Below are positions 52,613 through 62,050 of a stretch of DNA of 64,000 bases, piece by piece. Numbering within the stretch: the stretch's first letter is position 1; every line of letters starts with the position of its first letter. Position numbers and translations under genes: made by a program. Source of the DNA: Maledivibacter halophilus (GTDB lineage: Bacteria > Bacillota > Clostridia > Peptostreptococcales > Caminicellaceae); contig NZ_FUZT01000001.1 in assembly GCF_900167445.1 (NCBI RefSeq), forward strand, positions 653,839 through 717,838, read 5' to 3'. The notes beneath the pieces are model-generated. The model was not told where the DNA came from and made no database searches. It worked only from the letters and a program-made list of their open reading frames with translations.

Positions 52613-53453
52613 GATTAGAAGATATGGTGAGCTTGTTATGTTTTCCCATACTTTATTTTCCCTTCCCTTTACACTGATAGGAATGATTTGGGCTGCTGAT
52701 GGATTTCCTTCATTAAATACGTTTTTTTGGATATTGATTGCATTAATCGGAGCTCGAAATGGAGCTAATGCCTTAAATAGATTGGTGGATAAGGATATTG
52801 ATAAAAAAAATCCCAGAACAGCCAATAGACATATGCCTCAAGGGATTGTAAAGGATTTGGAAGTATGGGGAATTGTGATTTTTTGTTTCTCTATTTTTGT
52901 TTTAGCTGCATATAAATTGAATCCTCTGTGCTTAAAATTAACACCAATTGCTCTTTTCCTTTTTATAATATACTCCTACACTAAAAGGTTTACCTGGGCT
53001 TGTCATATAGTACTGGGTACAGCCTGTGCTGGTGCTCCAGTAGGAGCTTGGCTTGCGGTAACAGGAGAATTTGCTTTGCCTCCTTTTATTTTGGGCTCAG
53101 TAGTAGCTTTATGGGTGGCTGGTTTTGATATAATATATGGGACTCAGGATATTAACTTTGATAGACAAAATGGATTACATTCTATACCTGCAAAATTTGG
53201 CTTAGATGGAGGACTTTTTATAGCTAGAGTTTTTCATTTTTTTATGATTTTACTATTAATTGTTTTATATTTTGTTATGAATATGGGCTTTTTTTATTTG
53301 ACTGGCATTTTTATAAGTGCTGTCTTATTGACCTTAGAGCATTATATTATATCACCCTCAAATGAAAAGAAAATGAAGATAGCTTCATATAATATTAATC
53401 AAATAATAAGTCCATTAATATTATTTTTTACAATTTTTGATATGTATCTATAA
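52599..53453 (+). CDS. UbiA-family prenyltransferase (MqnP/DmkA-like)
   Basis: This 284-residue protein has eight to nine membrane segments and the two Asp-rich motifs of the family, NALNRLVDKDIDKKNPRT and DIIYGTQDINFDRQNGLHSIP. The sequence FSHTLFSLPFTLIGMIWAA is typical of 4-hydroxybenzoate or MqnP-type members rather than MenA. It would attach the polyprenyl tail to an aromatic acid while keeping the carboxylate, which UbiD then removes. It overlaps ubiD by 14 bases and the upstream end of the ubiX frame. Confidence 0.9.
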   Translation: MVLDRIRRYGELVMFSHTLFSLPFTLIGMIWAADGFPSLNTFFWILIALIGARNGANALNRLVDKDIDKKNPRTANRHMPQGIVKDLEVWGIVIFCFSIFVLAAYKLNPLCLKLTPIALFLFIIYSYTKRFTWACHIVLGTACAGAPVGAWLAVTGEFALPPFILGSVVALWVAGFDIIYGTQDINFDRQNGLHSIPAKFGLDGGLFIARVFHFFMILLLIVLYFVMNMGFFYLTGIFISAVLLTLEHYIISPSNEKKMKIASYNINQIISPLILFFTIFDMYL

Positions 53454-53469
53454 ATGGGAGGTTAAGGTT

Positions 53470-54051
53470 TTGGGAAAATATATAGTTGGAATTACAGGAG
53501 CCAGTGGAAGTGTCTATGGAGTAAGACTTGTAGAGGAATTATTGAAAAAAGATAATGAAGTTTTTTTAGTTGTAACTGCTAATGGGGAAAAAGTTTTGGA
53601 ATATGAACTGGATATTGATTTTATAAAGTGGACAGAAAAGTTGGCTAAAGATTATGGAAGGATTAATATATGCAATATAGATGATATGTTTTCTAAAATA
53701 GCCAGCGGCTCTTTTAGAACAGATGGAATGGTCATAGCTCCCTGTTCAATGGGAAGCTTATCTAAGATAAGTAATGGAATTACAGATAGTTTACTTATAA
53801 GGGCTGCTGATGTAATGATTAAAGAAAAGCGTAAATTAATTTTGGTTCCTAGAGAAACTCCATTTAATTCTATACATCTTAAAAATATGTTATTTTTAAG
53901 CAAATTGAACGTGACTATTCTGCCACCTATTCCTGGTTTTTATAATAAACCTAAAACTTTAAGTGATATAATAGATAATATGGTAGGAAGAATTCTTTGT
54001 AGTTTAAATATAGAAAATGATTTATACTGTCAGTGGAATGGTGATAAATAG
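53470..54051 (+). CDS. ubiX: UbiX-family flavin prenyltransferase
   Basis: TTG 53470 with GGGAGG eight bases upstream gives 193 residues. Diagnostic features are GITGASGSVYGVRL (FMN-binding), ASGSFRTDGMVIAPCSMGSLSKISNGITDSLLIRAADV, LVPRETPFNSIHLKNM and ILPPIPGFYNKPKT. It joins dimethylallyl phosphate to FMN, making the prenyl-FMN cofactor for the UbiD enzyme encoded two genes upstream. Gene order ubiD-ubiA-ubiX in tight overlap supports one pathway. Confidence 0.92.
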   Translation: MGKYIVGITGASGSVYGVRLVEELLKKDNEVFLVVTANGEKVLEYELDIDFIKWTEKLAKDYGRINICNIDDMFSKIASGSFRTDGMVIAPCSMGSLSKISNGITDSLLIRAADVMIKEKRKLILVPRETPFNSIHLKNMLFLSKLNVTILPPIPGFYNKPKTLSDIIDNMVGRILCSLNIENDLYCQWNGDK

Positions 54052-54069
54052 GAAATAAGGGGAATTGCA

Positions 54070-54837
54070 ATGATCAAAATAGAACATTTAAATGTTCAAT
54101 ATGGTGGAAAGGATAAAAAATTTACTGCCATTGATGATATTAACTTAGATATAGCAAAAGGAGAGATTTGTTCCATCATTGGTCCTTCAGGAGGGGGAAA
54201 ATCAACTCTTTTAAAGGTGTTGGCTGGAATAATAAAGGATTATAAAGGGCAGATTTTAATTGAGGGAGAGAATATTAATCCAAAGATACATAGAATCGGA
54301 TTCATACCTCAAAATTATGGCCTAGTTGAATGGAAAACAGTAGAAGAAAATATATTATTATCTGCAAAGATTAAATATGGTAAGAGAAATATAGATAAGG
54401 AATATTATGAAGAAATTTTAAATAAATTAAAAATAGATAATCTGAAGAATAGATATCCAAAGGAATTAAGTGGTGGTCAAAAACAAAGAGTTTCTATAGC
54501 AAGAGCCTTTCTATTAAAACCTAATTTACTTTTAATGGATGAATCCTTTTCTGCTTTGGATGCTATGACTAGAGAGAAAGTTCAAGAATTATTTTTGGAA
54601 GTTTGGAGGGAGCATAAGGTTACTACGGTTTTAATTACCCATGATATTAAGGAAGCCATTTATTTAGGTGAAAAACTAGTTGTTTTCTCATCGTCTCCCG
54701 GTAGAATAATAAAAATAATTAGAAATCCTTTATTTGGTGAATCTGACTCAGAATCAAGTGAAGACTTTAGGAAACTTAGTAATGAACTTATTAGAATTTT
54801 AAAAGAGGTAAATACAAATGAGATTAAAGGAATATAA
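54070..54837 (+). CDS. NitT/TauT-type ABC transporter ATPase
   Basis: The 255-residue ATPase has Walker A GPSGGGKSTLL, Q-loop IPQNYGLVEW, signature LSGGQKQRVSIARA, Walker B LLLMDESFSALD and H-loop ITHD. DESFSALD (Ser for Pro) is a common variant in this class. It overlaps the permease gene by 20 bases. No substrate-binding protein gene is adjacent. Its place after the quinone genes suggests import of a quinone precursor or vitamin-like compound, which is inference. Confidence 0.9.
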   Translation: MIKIEHLNVQYGGKDKKFTAIDDINLDIAKGEICSIIGPSGGGKSTLLKVLAGIIKDYKGQILIEGENINPKIHRIGFIPQNYGLVEWKTVEENILLSAKIKYGKRNIDKEYYEEILNKLKIDNLKNRYPKELSGGQKQRVSIARAFLLKPNLLLMDESFSALDAMTREKVQELFLEVWREHKVTTVLITHDIKEAIYLGEKLVVFSSSPGRIIKIIRNPLFGESDSESSEDFRKLSNELIRILKEVNTNEIKGI

Positions 54838-55564
54838 CAGTTTACAATTAATTTTTACTTTTATATTGATATTTATATTATGGCAAATTATTAGTGAGAT
54901 TTTTCGGCTTCCAATACTTCCATCGCCTTTGGATATTTTAATAAATATAGTGGGAAGTATTGAGAGTGAAATTAGTATTCATGTTTTATATAGTTTAAAG
55001 AGGATTGTAATAGGAATTTTCTTTACTTTGCTTATTGGTGTTCCCCTTGGAATTTTAATGGGATATTTTGAAAAAATTGATATGCTGCTTTCGCCGATTT
55101 TGTATTTTAATTATCCGGTACCGAAGATTGCTTTGCTGCCTATAGTAATGCTTCTATTTGGATTGGGAGATATAACCAAGATGATTATGATATTCCTTAT
55201 TACTTTTTTTCCAATAGTGGTTAATATAAGGGATGAGGTTAAAAATATACCTAGGGAAGTTTTTTATCCAATGTATTCTTTAGGGGCAAATAAGCTTGAA
55301 ATTATTAAGGAAATTATTTTACCGGGAATCATACCTGCCCTGCTTACATCCTTGAGAATAGGAATAGGGACTGCTATATCTGTTTTGTTTTTTACAGAAA
55401 ACTTTGGAACCCAGTATGGTATGGGATATTTTATAATGGATTCATGGATGCGTATAAATTATATCCAAATGTATTCAGGAATTTTAATTTTAAGTATTAT
55501 TGGACTTATATTTTTTATAACTATTGATATTTTAGAAACTATTTTATGTCCTTGGAGGGGCTAG
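54818..55564 (+). CDS. NitT/TauT-type ABC transporter permease
   Basis: The 248-residue protein has six membrane segments and the SsuC/TauC signatures LPILPSPLDILINI, YPVPKIALLPIVMLLFGLGDITKM and the coupling loop MYSLGANKLEIIKEIILPGIIPALL. It is complete, unlike the interrupted paralogue at 42.3/30.8 kb. It forms an importer with the preceding ATPase; the nearest binding protein gene is at 45953-46906 on the other strand. Confidence 0.9.
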   Translation: MRLKEYNSLQLIFTFILIFILWQIISEIFRLPILPSPLDILINIVGSIESEISIHVLYSLKRIVIGIFFTLLIGVPLGILMGYFEKIDMLLSPILYFNYPVPKIALLPIVMLLFGLGDITKMIMIFLITFFPIVVNIRDEVKNIPREVFYPMYSLGANKLEIIKEIILPGIIPALLTSLRIGIGTAISVLFFTENFGTQYGMGYFIMDSWMRINYIQMYSGILILSIIGLIFFITIDILETILCPWRG

Positions 55565-55617
55565 ATGTTAAGTTGTTTATTTCAAAATTTATTTAAATAT
55601 TCTGGGGGATGATTCGA

Positions 55618-55971
55618 TTGAAAAGAGCTAATATTTTAGTTTTAGTTATTTTAATAACAATAATCCTGATTGCATGTTCAAATAGAAGGGTAATATATAC
55701 AGAAGGGGTCTTTAGAGGAACCGGACAGGGTCATCACGGAGAGATTGTAGTAGAAATAACAACAAGCCAATATAGAATAAAAGAAATAGACATAATAGAA
55801 CAGCAGGAAGTACCTGTTCTTAGTGATATAGTATATGAAAAAATTCCACCTAAGGTTATAAAAAAGAACAGTACAGATGTGGATGTAGTAGCTGGAGCAA
55901 CTCTTACAAGCGACGGCCTGCTGGAAGCCATTGAAGATGCACTGAATAAAGCTAAGGTGAAGAATGATTAA
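55618..55971 (+). CDS. Small FMN-binding-domain lipoprotein
   Basis: TTG 55618 is chosen because GGGGGATGATT then acts as ribosome-binding site. The 117-residue protein has a lipoprotein signal (IILIACSNR) and a single FMN_bind domain: YTEGVFRGTGQGHHGEIVVEITTSQYRIKEIDI ending in DVVAGATLTSDGLLEAIEDAL. AGATLTS is the flavinylation motif. It is probably a second surface or membrane electron carrier modified by the FmnB-like enzyme. It sits just before the two-component pair. Confidence 0.85.
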   Translation: MKRANILVLVILITIILIACSNRRVIYTEGVFRGTGQGHHGEIVVEITTSQYRIKEIDIIEQQEVPVLSDIVYEKIPPKVIKKNSTDVDVVAGATLTSDGLLEAIEDALNKAKVKND

Positions 55972-55985
55972 GAGGTGATTTGCTT

Positions 55986-57569
55986 TTGAAGCTACAATAT
56001 AAAATTACTCTTTTTATGACTATTATATTAATTGTTTTAATTGGTGGTATTGGATTTTTAACTTATCAACAGGTTCAGGATACTGTTGAAACTCAAATGG
56101 GCAATAATGCCATGGATTTAGCAGTTACAGTGGCGTCTATTGACATAATTCAGGAAACCTTAGGAACTACAAAGGATTATAGGGTAATTCAGGATACTGT
56201 TGAAGACCTTAGAGAGAAGACTAGATTTCAGTATATAATAGTTATGGATATGGAAGGAATAAAGTATTCTTATCCCTATGAAAACGGTTTAGGGAAAAAA
56301 TATAGAAGTGGTGGTGAAAAAAGGGTATTAGAGAAGGGGCAGTCATATGTATCGGCAGATAGAAATGTTTTAATTTCTGCTATTAGAGCCTTTGTTCCTA
56401 TTTACTATAATGACCGGCAGGTAGGGGCTGTTTTGGTTGGACTTTTAACCGATACAGTATATAAAGAAATTAGTGCTTATCTTTTTAATTTTAGGGTAAC
56501 TGTGATCTCAGGACTAATTATTGGAATAATAGGAGCCTGGGCCTTATCACATACCATTAAAAAAACCATTTTTGGATTAGAACCTAGGGAAATAGCTTTA
56601 CTTTTAGGTGAGCGTGATCTGGTATTACATAGTTTAAGAAATGGAATTTTATCTATAAACCAGGAAGGGAAAATAACTTTTTTTAACAAGGCGGCACGAG
56701 AGGTATTTGGTTTTGAGGATAAAGATAAAGGTAGAAATATATCGGAGTTTAATTTTACTTATACAAATCAAATTATGAATGTTTTAAAAACAGGTAAAGC
56801 TATATATAATCAAGAGATGAAGATATGTCCTGACAAGACTTTATTATGTAGCCATAAATTGCTTAAAAATCATAAGGCTGAGGTTATTGGAGTAGTATCA
56901 AGTTTTCAGGATTTAACTGAAGTTAAACAAATGGCAGAGGAATTAACGGGAATAAAAAAAATGACCAATGCTCTAAGGGCCCAAAATCATGAGTTTATGA
57001 ATAAGTTACATACAATTTCAGGTTTAATGCAATTGGGAGAATATGATAAGGCTGTAGATTATATTTCCTATATATCTCAGCAAAGAAATGAAATTTTGGG
57101 AGTATTAAGTAAAAAAATAAAAAGTGATCATATATCGGGTTTGCTTTTAGCCAAATATAATAAAGCCATGGAATCTAGAATAGATCTTGAAATTGATCCT
57201 AGTTCAAGTTTAGAAGAAATTCCTAAGAGCATAACCGAAGATGAAATTTGTTCAATCATTGGTAATTTAATAGAAAATGCCATAGATGAATTGATAAAGA
57301 ACGAAGATGGAAAAATAGTAGTAAGATTAAATTCTGATAATGAGGGTTTAAATATATGGGTTAAAGACAATGGACCTGGAATAAGTAGAGAAATAAGAGA
57401 GAGGATTTTTGATAGAGGCACAACAACAAAGCCGGGGAATAGAGGTCTTGGACTTAGTATAGTAAAGGAAATTGTTGATTGTGCTGGAGGAAGAATTAAG
57501 CTTATACAGGATAATGGAACTATTTGGGATATATTTATACCAAAGGAGGGGGAAAAATCATATGATTAA
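55986..57569 (+). CDS. CitA/DcuS-family sensor histidine kinase
   Basis: TTG 55986 with GAGGTG eight bases upstream gives 527 residues. Two membrane helices (about 8-30 and 165-187) bracket an extracellular Cache domain (RFQYIIVMDMEGIKYSYPYENGLGKKY), the ligand pocket used for di- and tricarboxylates in this family. A PAS domain (about 215-320), the phospho-acceptor His in RAQNHEFMNKLHTISGLMQ and an HATPase domain (NLIENAIDEL, DNGPGI, GLGLSIVKEIV) follow. It pairs with the overlapping CitB-type regulator. The likely targets are the electron-transfer genes or a carboxylate transporter. Confidence 0.92.
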   Translation: MKLQYKITLFMTIILIVLIGGIGFLTYQQVQDTVETQMGNNAMDLAVTVASIDIIQETLGTTKDYRVIQDTVEDLREKTRFQYIIVMDMEGIKYSYPYENGLGKKYRSGGEKRVLEKGQSYVSADRNVLISAIRAFVPIYYNDRQVGAVLVGLLTDTVYKEISAYLFNFRVTVISGLIIGIIGAWALSHTIKKTIFGLEPREIALLLGERDLVLHSLRNGILSINQEGKITFFNKAAREVFGFEDKDKGRNISEFNFTYTNQIMNVLKTGKAIYNQEMKICPDKTLLCSHKLLKNHKAEVIGVVSSFQDLTEVKQMAEELTGIKKMTNALRAQNHEFMNKLHTISGLMQLGEYDKAVDYISYISQQRNEILGVLSKKIKSDHISGLLLAKYNKAMESRIDLEIDPSSSLEEIPKSITEDEICSIIGNLIENAIDELIKNEDGKIVVRLNSDNEGLNIWVKDNGPGISREIRERIFDRGTTTKPGNRGLGLSIVKEIVDCAGGRIKLIQDNGTIWDIFIPKEGEKSYD

Positions 57570-58254
57570 AGTACTTATAGTAGAAGATGATCCAATGGTT
57601 AGAGAAATAAATGAAAGATTTTTAAATAAAATAGATGGCTATAAATTATATGATAGTGTTAGTTCCATAGAAAAGGCAAAAAAATCTATTTTAAAAGAAA
57701 AACCGGATTTGATATTATTAGATATCTTTTTCCCACAGGGGAAAGGATTAGAGCTTTTAAAATGGATACGCAGTGAAAATGTTAAGTGTGATATTATATT
57801 AATTACTGCCGATAAAAGCATGGACACTGTTGAAGAAGCATTTCGATATGGGGCAGTAGATTACCTGGTTAAACCTTTTAAATTCAATAGGTTTAGAGAA
57901 GCCATGCTTCAATATAAAGATAGAAAGAATAGATTTGAAAATGTTGAGAGTGTAAATCAAGAAATTATAGATAAATATACATTAAGTGAAAGAAATGATA
58001 ACAATAAGGACAAAGACGATATAAGTGATACAAAGGGCTTTAGTCAACATACCTATGAGAAAATTTTACAGGGTATAAAAGATATGAAAGGGCAGACCTT
58101 TACTGCTCAGCAGATTGCAAAACAGGTAGGTGTATCTAGAATTACTGCAAGAAGATATTTGGATCTCTTGGAAAAAGAAGAGAAGCTTGTTATTGAATTG
58201 GAATACGGAAAAGTTGGCAGACCTAAAAATAAATATAGACTTAAAGAAGACTAA
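57562..58254 (+). CDS. CitB/DcuR-family response regulator
   Basis: ATG 57562 follows AAAGGAGGGGGAAAA and overlaps the kinase gene by 8 bases; 230 residues. The receiver domain shows VEDDPMV, Asp in LILLDIFFPQGKG and Lys in YLVKPF. The C-terminal HTH (FTAQQIAKQVGVSRITARRYLDLLEKEEKLV) is the CitB-type domain. It probably controls nearby genes in response to an external carboxylate; TGACCAAAA repeats ahead of pplA and ndh2 are candidate sites but unproven. Confidence 0.92.
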   Translation: MIKVLIVEDDPMVREINERFLNKIDGYKLYDSVSSIEKAKKSILKEKPDLILLDIFFPQGKGLELLKWIRSENVKCDIILITADKSMDTVEEAFRYGAVDYLVKPFKFNRFREAMLQYKDRKNRFENVESVNQEIIDKYTLSERNDNNKDKDDISDTKGFSQHTYEKILQGIKDMKGQTFTAQQIAKQVGVSRITARRYLDLLEKEEKLVIELEYGKVGRPKNKYRLKED

Positions 58255-58313
58255 GGAAATTCAATAATACATGTAAAGAATTTTAAAATACAAAATGTAG
58301 CAGAGAGAGTCAG

Positions 58314-58334
58314 GTGAGTTATGCAAGTTTCTCG
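58314..58334. repeat. Degenerate end of repeat family 1
   Basis: GTGAGTTATGCAAGTTTCTC resembles the right end GAGTTATGCAATTTC-TC of copies A and B. No matching left end is visible. It lies between the response regulator gene and the next terminator. Confidence 0.4.
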
Positions 58335-58360
58335 AATAATTAAATATTTTTTTAAGTAGT

Positions 58361-58392
58361 AAGGGAATGTCTTATGGATGTTCCCTTATTTG
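58361..58392 (+). terminator. Terminator downstream of the citB-type gene
   Basis: AAGGGAAT and ATTCCCTT-like arms (AAGGGAATGTC...GATGTTCCCTT) pair around TTATG, followed by ATTTG. Confidence 0.65.
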
Positions 58393-58505
58393 CATATATA
58401 AATAGAACTTTGACGAAAAATAAACACAATTAAACAAATTTGAAATATTATGATAGAATTTATATGTACAATTGGACTTTAATAAATATTAGAGAAGGAG
58501 TATTT

Positions 58506-60557
58506 ATGAAAAAAACAATTCTGGTAGTAATAATTTTATTTGCTGGACTATTATTAAATATAGATAATTATATCAACGACCCTGGAAGAGAAAATAGTAT
58601 AAAATATGTAGAAGAATATAGGTCTCCAAATGTATATCCTGATTTTATATCAGAAAAAAAGGTTGAAAAAACTATTAAAATTGGAGTTGATAATCATTTG
58701 CCACCCTATTCTTATGTTAATGACAATGGGATTGTAAAGGGCTTTTATATAGATATAATGAGAGCTATTTCCATAGAAATAGGAGTAGATGTTGAAGTTT
58801 ATCCTATGCCATGGTATGAGGTTGAAGAATATCTAGAAAATGGCAAAATTGATGGTGCACTTGCAATGAGTATTGAGAATGAAAACACTTCAATTATCTT
58901 ATCGGATTATTTATTAAAAAGTTCCAAAGCCATTTTTGTTCGAAAAAACAATAGATATATAGTTAATCTTGAGGATTTAAGAAATGTAAAAATTGCTGTT
59001 CATAAAGGTAATATTTCTCCCTATTTGTCGGAATATCTAGATGCAGATAATATAACTTTTATTGAAAATCAGCAGCAGGGAATTCAGATGCTAATGAATG
59101 GAAAAGTCGATGCCTTTATAGGAGATAAGCTTTCGGGGTTTTATACTATACAAAAGTGGAAGCAGGAGAATTTTATTAAAGTAGTTGGTGACCCAATAAA
59201 TGAAGAAAGCTATGGAATTGCATTATTAAAAGAGGATGAAGAATTAAGAGATTTATTTAATATAGGGTATCGAATTGTTAAAGATAACGGAACATATGAT
59301 AAGATATACAAAAAATGGTTTGGTGAAACCTTTAATAATTCCTATGTAATTATAATAAAAAGAATATTATATGTTTTAGGTATTTTATTAATTTTAGTTG
59401 TTATAATTATTCTATTTGTCCTTAGATGGAATACATCACTAAAAAAAGAAGTTCAAAAAAGAACTAAGCAGCTAAGTATAGCAAATAAACAACTCTTATA
59501 TCAAAAAGAACAATTGGAGAGTAATGATAGATTTAAGGAAGAAATATTGAATAGTTTATTATCTGGTATAGTTACTTTAAATAGAAATAAAATAATTACT
59601 TTTATTAATTTGAAAGGAATTGATATACTAAAATTATTAGGAAAGGACATAATAGGTAAATCCTTTGATGAAACAATTTTTATAGAATTTTTTAAAGCTT
59701 TAAAGCTTACAAAGGTTTTAAATGAAGGGAAATTTTATAGGGGCCAAGAAATAGAGATAAAGCAGAATAAAGGTATTAAAACCTTCAACTGCAATCTTTA
59801 TCCTCTTAAGGATAAAAATGAAAATATAAATGGTGCAATATTAAATTTTAGAGATATAAGTCAAGAAAAGAAAATAAAAGCAGAATTGTCTAGAAAAGAT
59901 AAAATGAGGGCATTAGGTTTAATGGTAGCTGGACTTGCCCATGAAATAAGGAATCCATTGACGTCTATTAAGACCTTTGTAGATTTAATTCCCCAAAAAA
60001 TTGACAATCCTACATTTAAAAATAAGTTCATGGAAATTGTGCCTAATGAAATAAATAGATTAAATAATTTAATAACAGACTTATTGGAATATTCAAAACC
60101 AAGGGGATATAATCCAGAGGAAATATATATAAAGGAAATGTTTAACAGTATATTAATATTATTTTCTAAAAACTTTAAAGATAAATGTGTAAGTACTACT
60201 ATAAAAATAGATGATGATCATAAAGTCTTTGCTGATAAGCCTCAAATAAAACAGGTTTTTATTAATTTAATATTAAATAGTATTGATTCTATTTCAAATG
60301 GTGGAATTATAAAAATCTATTCAAAGAAAATTAATGATAATACCCATATAATAATTGAGGATAATGGGAAGGGGATAGCAAAAAAGGATTTAGATAAAAT
60401 AATGGATCCATTTTTCACTACTAAAAATAGTGGTACAGGATTAGGACTATTTATATGCTATCAAATTGTTCAAGAAAATAATGGTGATATTAACATAGAA
60501 AGTAAGATAGATCAAGGAACAAAAGTTAGGATAATATTGCCAAATAGAAGGATTTGA
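58506..60557 (+). CDS. Sensor histidine kinase with periplasmic-binding-protein sensor
   Basis: ATG 58506 follows GAGAAGGAG and gives 683 residues. After an N-terminal signal-anchor helix comes an SBP_bac_3 domain (about 50-280): KIGVDNHLPPYSYVNDNGIVKGFYIDIMRAI, VKIAVHKG, GKVDAFIGDKLSG. A membrane helix (about 290-312), coiled coil, PAS domain (about 345-450), HisKA (His in LAHEIRNPLTSIK) and HATPase (NLILNSIDSI, GTGLGLFICYQIVQ) follow. An extracellular amino-acid-like ligand is probably sensed. The NtrC-type partner overlaps its end region, and a sigma-54 promoter for a TAXI transporter lies beyond. Confidence 0.93.
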   Translation: MKKTILVVIILFAGLLLNIDNYINDPGRENSIKYVEEYRSPNVYPDFISEKKVEKTIKIGVDNHLPPYSYVNDNGIVKGFYIDIMRAISIEIGVDVEVYPMPWYEVEEYLENGKIDGALAMSIENENTSIILSDYLLKSSKAIFVRKNNRYIVNLEDLRNVKIAVHKGNISPYLSEYLDADNITFIENQQQGIQMLMNGKVDAFIGDKLSGFYTIQKWKQENFIKVVGDPINEESYGIALLKEDEELRDLFNIGYRIVKDNGTYDKIYKKWFGETFNNSYVIIIKRILYVLGILLILVVIIILFVLRWNTSLKKEVQKRTKQLSIANKQLLYQKEQLESNDRFKEEILNSLLSGIVTLNRNKIITFINLKGIDILKLLGKDIIGKSFDETIFIEFFKALKLTKVLNEGKFYRGQEIEIKQNKGIKTFNCNLYPLKDKNENINGAILNFRDISQEKKIKAELSRKDKMRALGLMVAGLAHEIRNPLTSIKTFVDLIPQKIDNPTFKNKFMEIVPNEINRLNNLITDLLEYSKPRGYNPEEIYIKEMFNSILILFSKNFKDKCVSTTIKIDDDHKVFADKPQIKQVFINLILNSIDSISNGGIIKIYSKKINDNTHIIIEDNGKGIAKKDLDKIMDPFFTTKNSGTGLGLFICYQIVQENNGDINIESKIDQGTKVRIILPNRRI

Positions 60558-60568
60558 GGTGCTTAATA

Positions 60569-61924
60569 ATGAAAAAAATATTAATTATTGATGATGAAAA
60601 AAATATTGCCACTTCCTTAGAATTTGCATTAGAGGATAATTATGAGGTTTTTAGTTGCCAAGATCCATTTAAAGGCTTTGAAATAATTGAAAATGAAGAA
60701 ATAGATTTGATTTTGTTAGATTTAAAAATAGGAGAATATGATGGGATTTCAACCCTTAAGAAAATAAAAAGAAAGAATAAAAATATAGCTGTTATTATTA
60801 TGACAGCTTATGGAAGCATCAAGTCTTCCGTAGATGCAATGAAAGCCGGAGCTTATTATTATGTCACAAAGCCAATTGATATTGAGGAATTGAAGCTTTT
60901 GATTTCAAATGCTATAGACTATAAAAACTTAAATAATGAGGTTAAAAGATTAAATGAGAAATTGAATGATAAATTTGGAATAAAGGGTATTATAGGTAGA
61001 TCTAAAAAAATGAGGGAAGTTTTTGAATTTATTGATAAAGTGAAGGATATAGATACCAATATTTTGATAACTGGAGAAAGCGGAACAGGAAAGGACCTTG
61101 TGGCAAAGGCAATTCACTATCAAGGGAAAAGAAGGGAGAATCATTTTGAGGCAATAAATTGTGCTGCTATTCCTTCACAATTATTAGAAAGTGAACTTTT
61201 TGGATATGAAAAAGGTGCATTTTCTGGAGCTGTTAAAAGTAAAAAAGGAAAATTTTCTATAGCTAATAATGGAACAATTTTTCTTGATGAAATTGGTGAA
61301 ATGGATGTTATGATGCAGTCAAAATTATTAAGAGTACTTCAAGAAAAAGAAATTACTTCATTAGGCTCAAATGAAAAACAAAAAATTGATATTAGAGTTA
61401 TTGCTGCAACTAATATAGACATGGAAAAAGCTATTGAGGAAGGAAGATTTAGAGAGGATTTGTATTATAGGCTAAATGTAATAACGATAAAGTTACCTTC
61501 TTTAAGGGAAAGAAAAGAGGATATTCCTCTTTTGGTTGAGCATTTTATAAGAAAATATAACAATATTTTAAATAAAAATGTAATGGGAATTGAAGCTAAA
61601 GCATTAAGTTTTCTTGAAAACTATAATTATAAAGGAAATGTACGAGAACTTGAAAATATAATTGAAAGAGCAATAGCACTTACAAATTCAAATAAAATTA
61701 TTTGTGATGATTTACCGCAAAATGTGTTATCTAATACAAATAAATATAATAATGATGATATGCTTCATATTCCTATTGGAGAAAATTTAAAGACAATTGA
61801 AAAAAGAGTTATTTTGAAAACTTTGGAAAAAAACAAGGGAAATAAGCATATAACATCTAGTATTTTAGGAATTACACAAAGAACTTTAAGAAATAAACTG
61901 AAAGAATATAATGAAGCAAAGTGA
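60569..61924 (+). CDS. NtrC-family sigma-54-dependent response regulator
   Basis: ATG 60569 with GAGGTG seven bases upstream gives 451 residues. The receiver domain (Asp in LILLDLKIGE, Lys in YVTKPID) is followed by the AAA+ domain with Walker A GESGTGKDLVAKAIH, the sigma-54 contact loop GAFSGA (family consensus GAFTGA), Walker B GTIFLDEIGEM and the sensor RFREDLYYRLNV. A Fis-type HTH (NKHITSSILGITQRTLRNKLKEY) ends it. It should activate the sigma-54 promoter at 62172-62187 from the GAAAAAATTTC repeats between. Confidence 0.95.
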   Translation: MKKILIIDDEKNIATSLEFALEDNYEVFSCQDPFKGFEIIENEEIDLILLDLKIGEYDGISTLKKIKRKNKNIAVIIMTAYGSIKSSVDAMKAGAYYYVTKPIDIEELKLLISNAIDYKNLNNEVKRLNEKLNDKFGIKGIIGRSKKMREVFEFIDKVKDIDTNILITGESGTGKDLVAKAIHYQGKRRENHFEAINCAAIPSQLLESELFGYEKGAFSGAVKSKKGKFSIANNGTIFLDEIGEMDVMMQSKLLRVLQEKEITSLGSNEKQKIDIRVIAATNIDMEKAIEEGRFREDLYYRLNVITIKLPSLRERKEDIPLLVEHFIRKYNNILNKNVMGIEAKALSFLENYNYKGNVRELENIIERAIALTNSNKIICDDLPQNVLSNTNKYNNDDMLHIPIGENLKTIEKRVILKTLEKNKGNKHITSSILGITQRTLRNKLKEYNEAK

Positions 61925-61953
61925 AAGGTAGATTTATATATTACAGAAATAAA

Positions 61954-62014
61954 GAAAAAATTTCCGAGTATAGGGGAAAAAATTTCATAATTTTATGTAT
62001 TGGGAAAAAATTTC
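61954..62014 (+). promoter_or_regulatory. Three GAAAAAATTTC repeats (candidate enhancer sites)
   Basis: GAAAAAATTTC occurs at 61954-61964, 61976-61986 and 62004-62014, the last two extended to GGGAAAAAATTTC. They lie 160-220 bases upstream of a sigma-54 promoter and just after the gene for the NtrC-type activator. Start-to-start spacing is 22 and 28 bases. Their position fits upstream activator sequences. Confidence 0.6.
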
Positions 62015-62050
62015 TTCCTAATTCTTTAAAATCGAAGGAAAATAAAGTAA

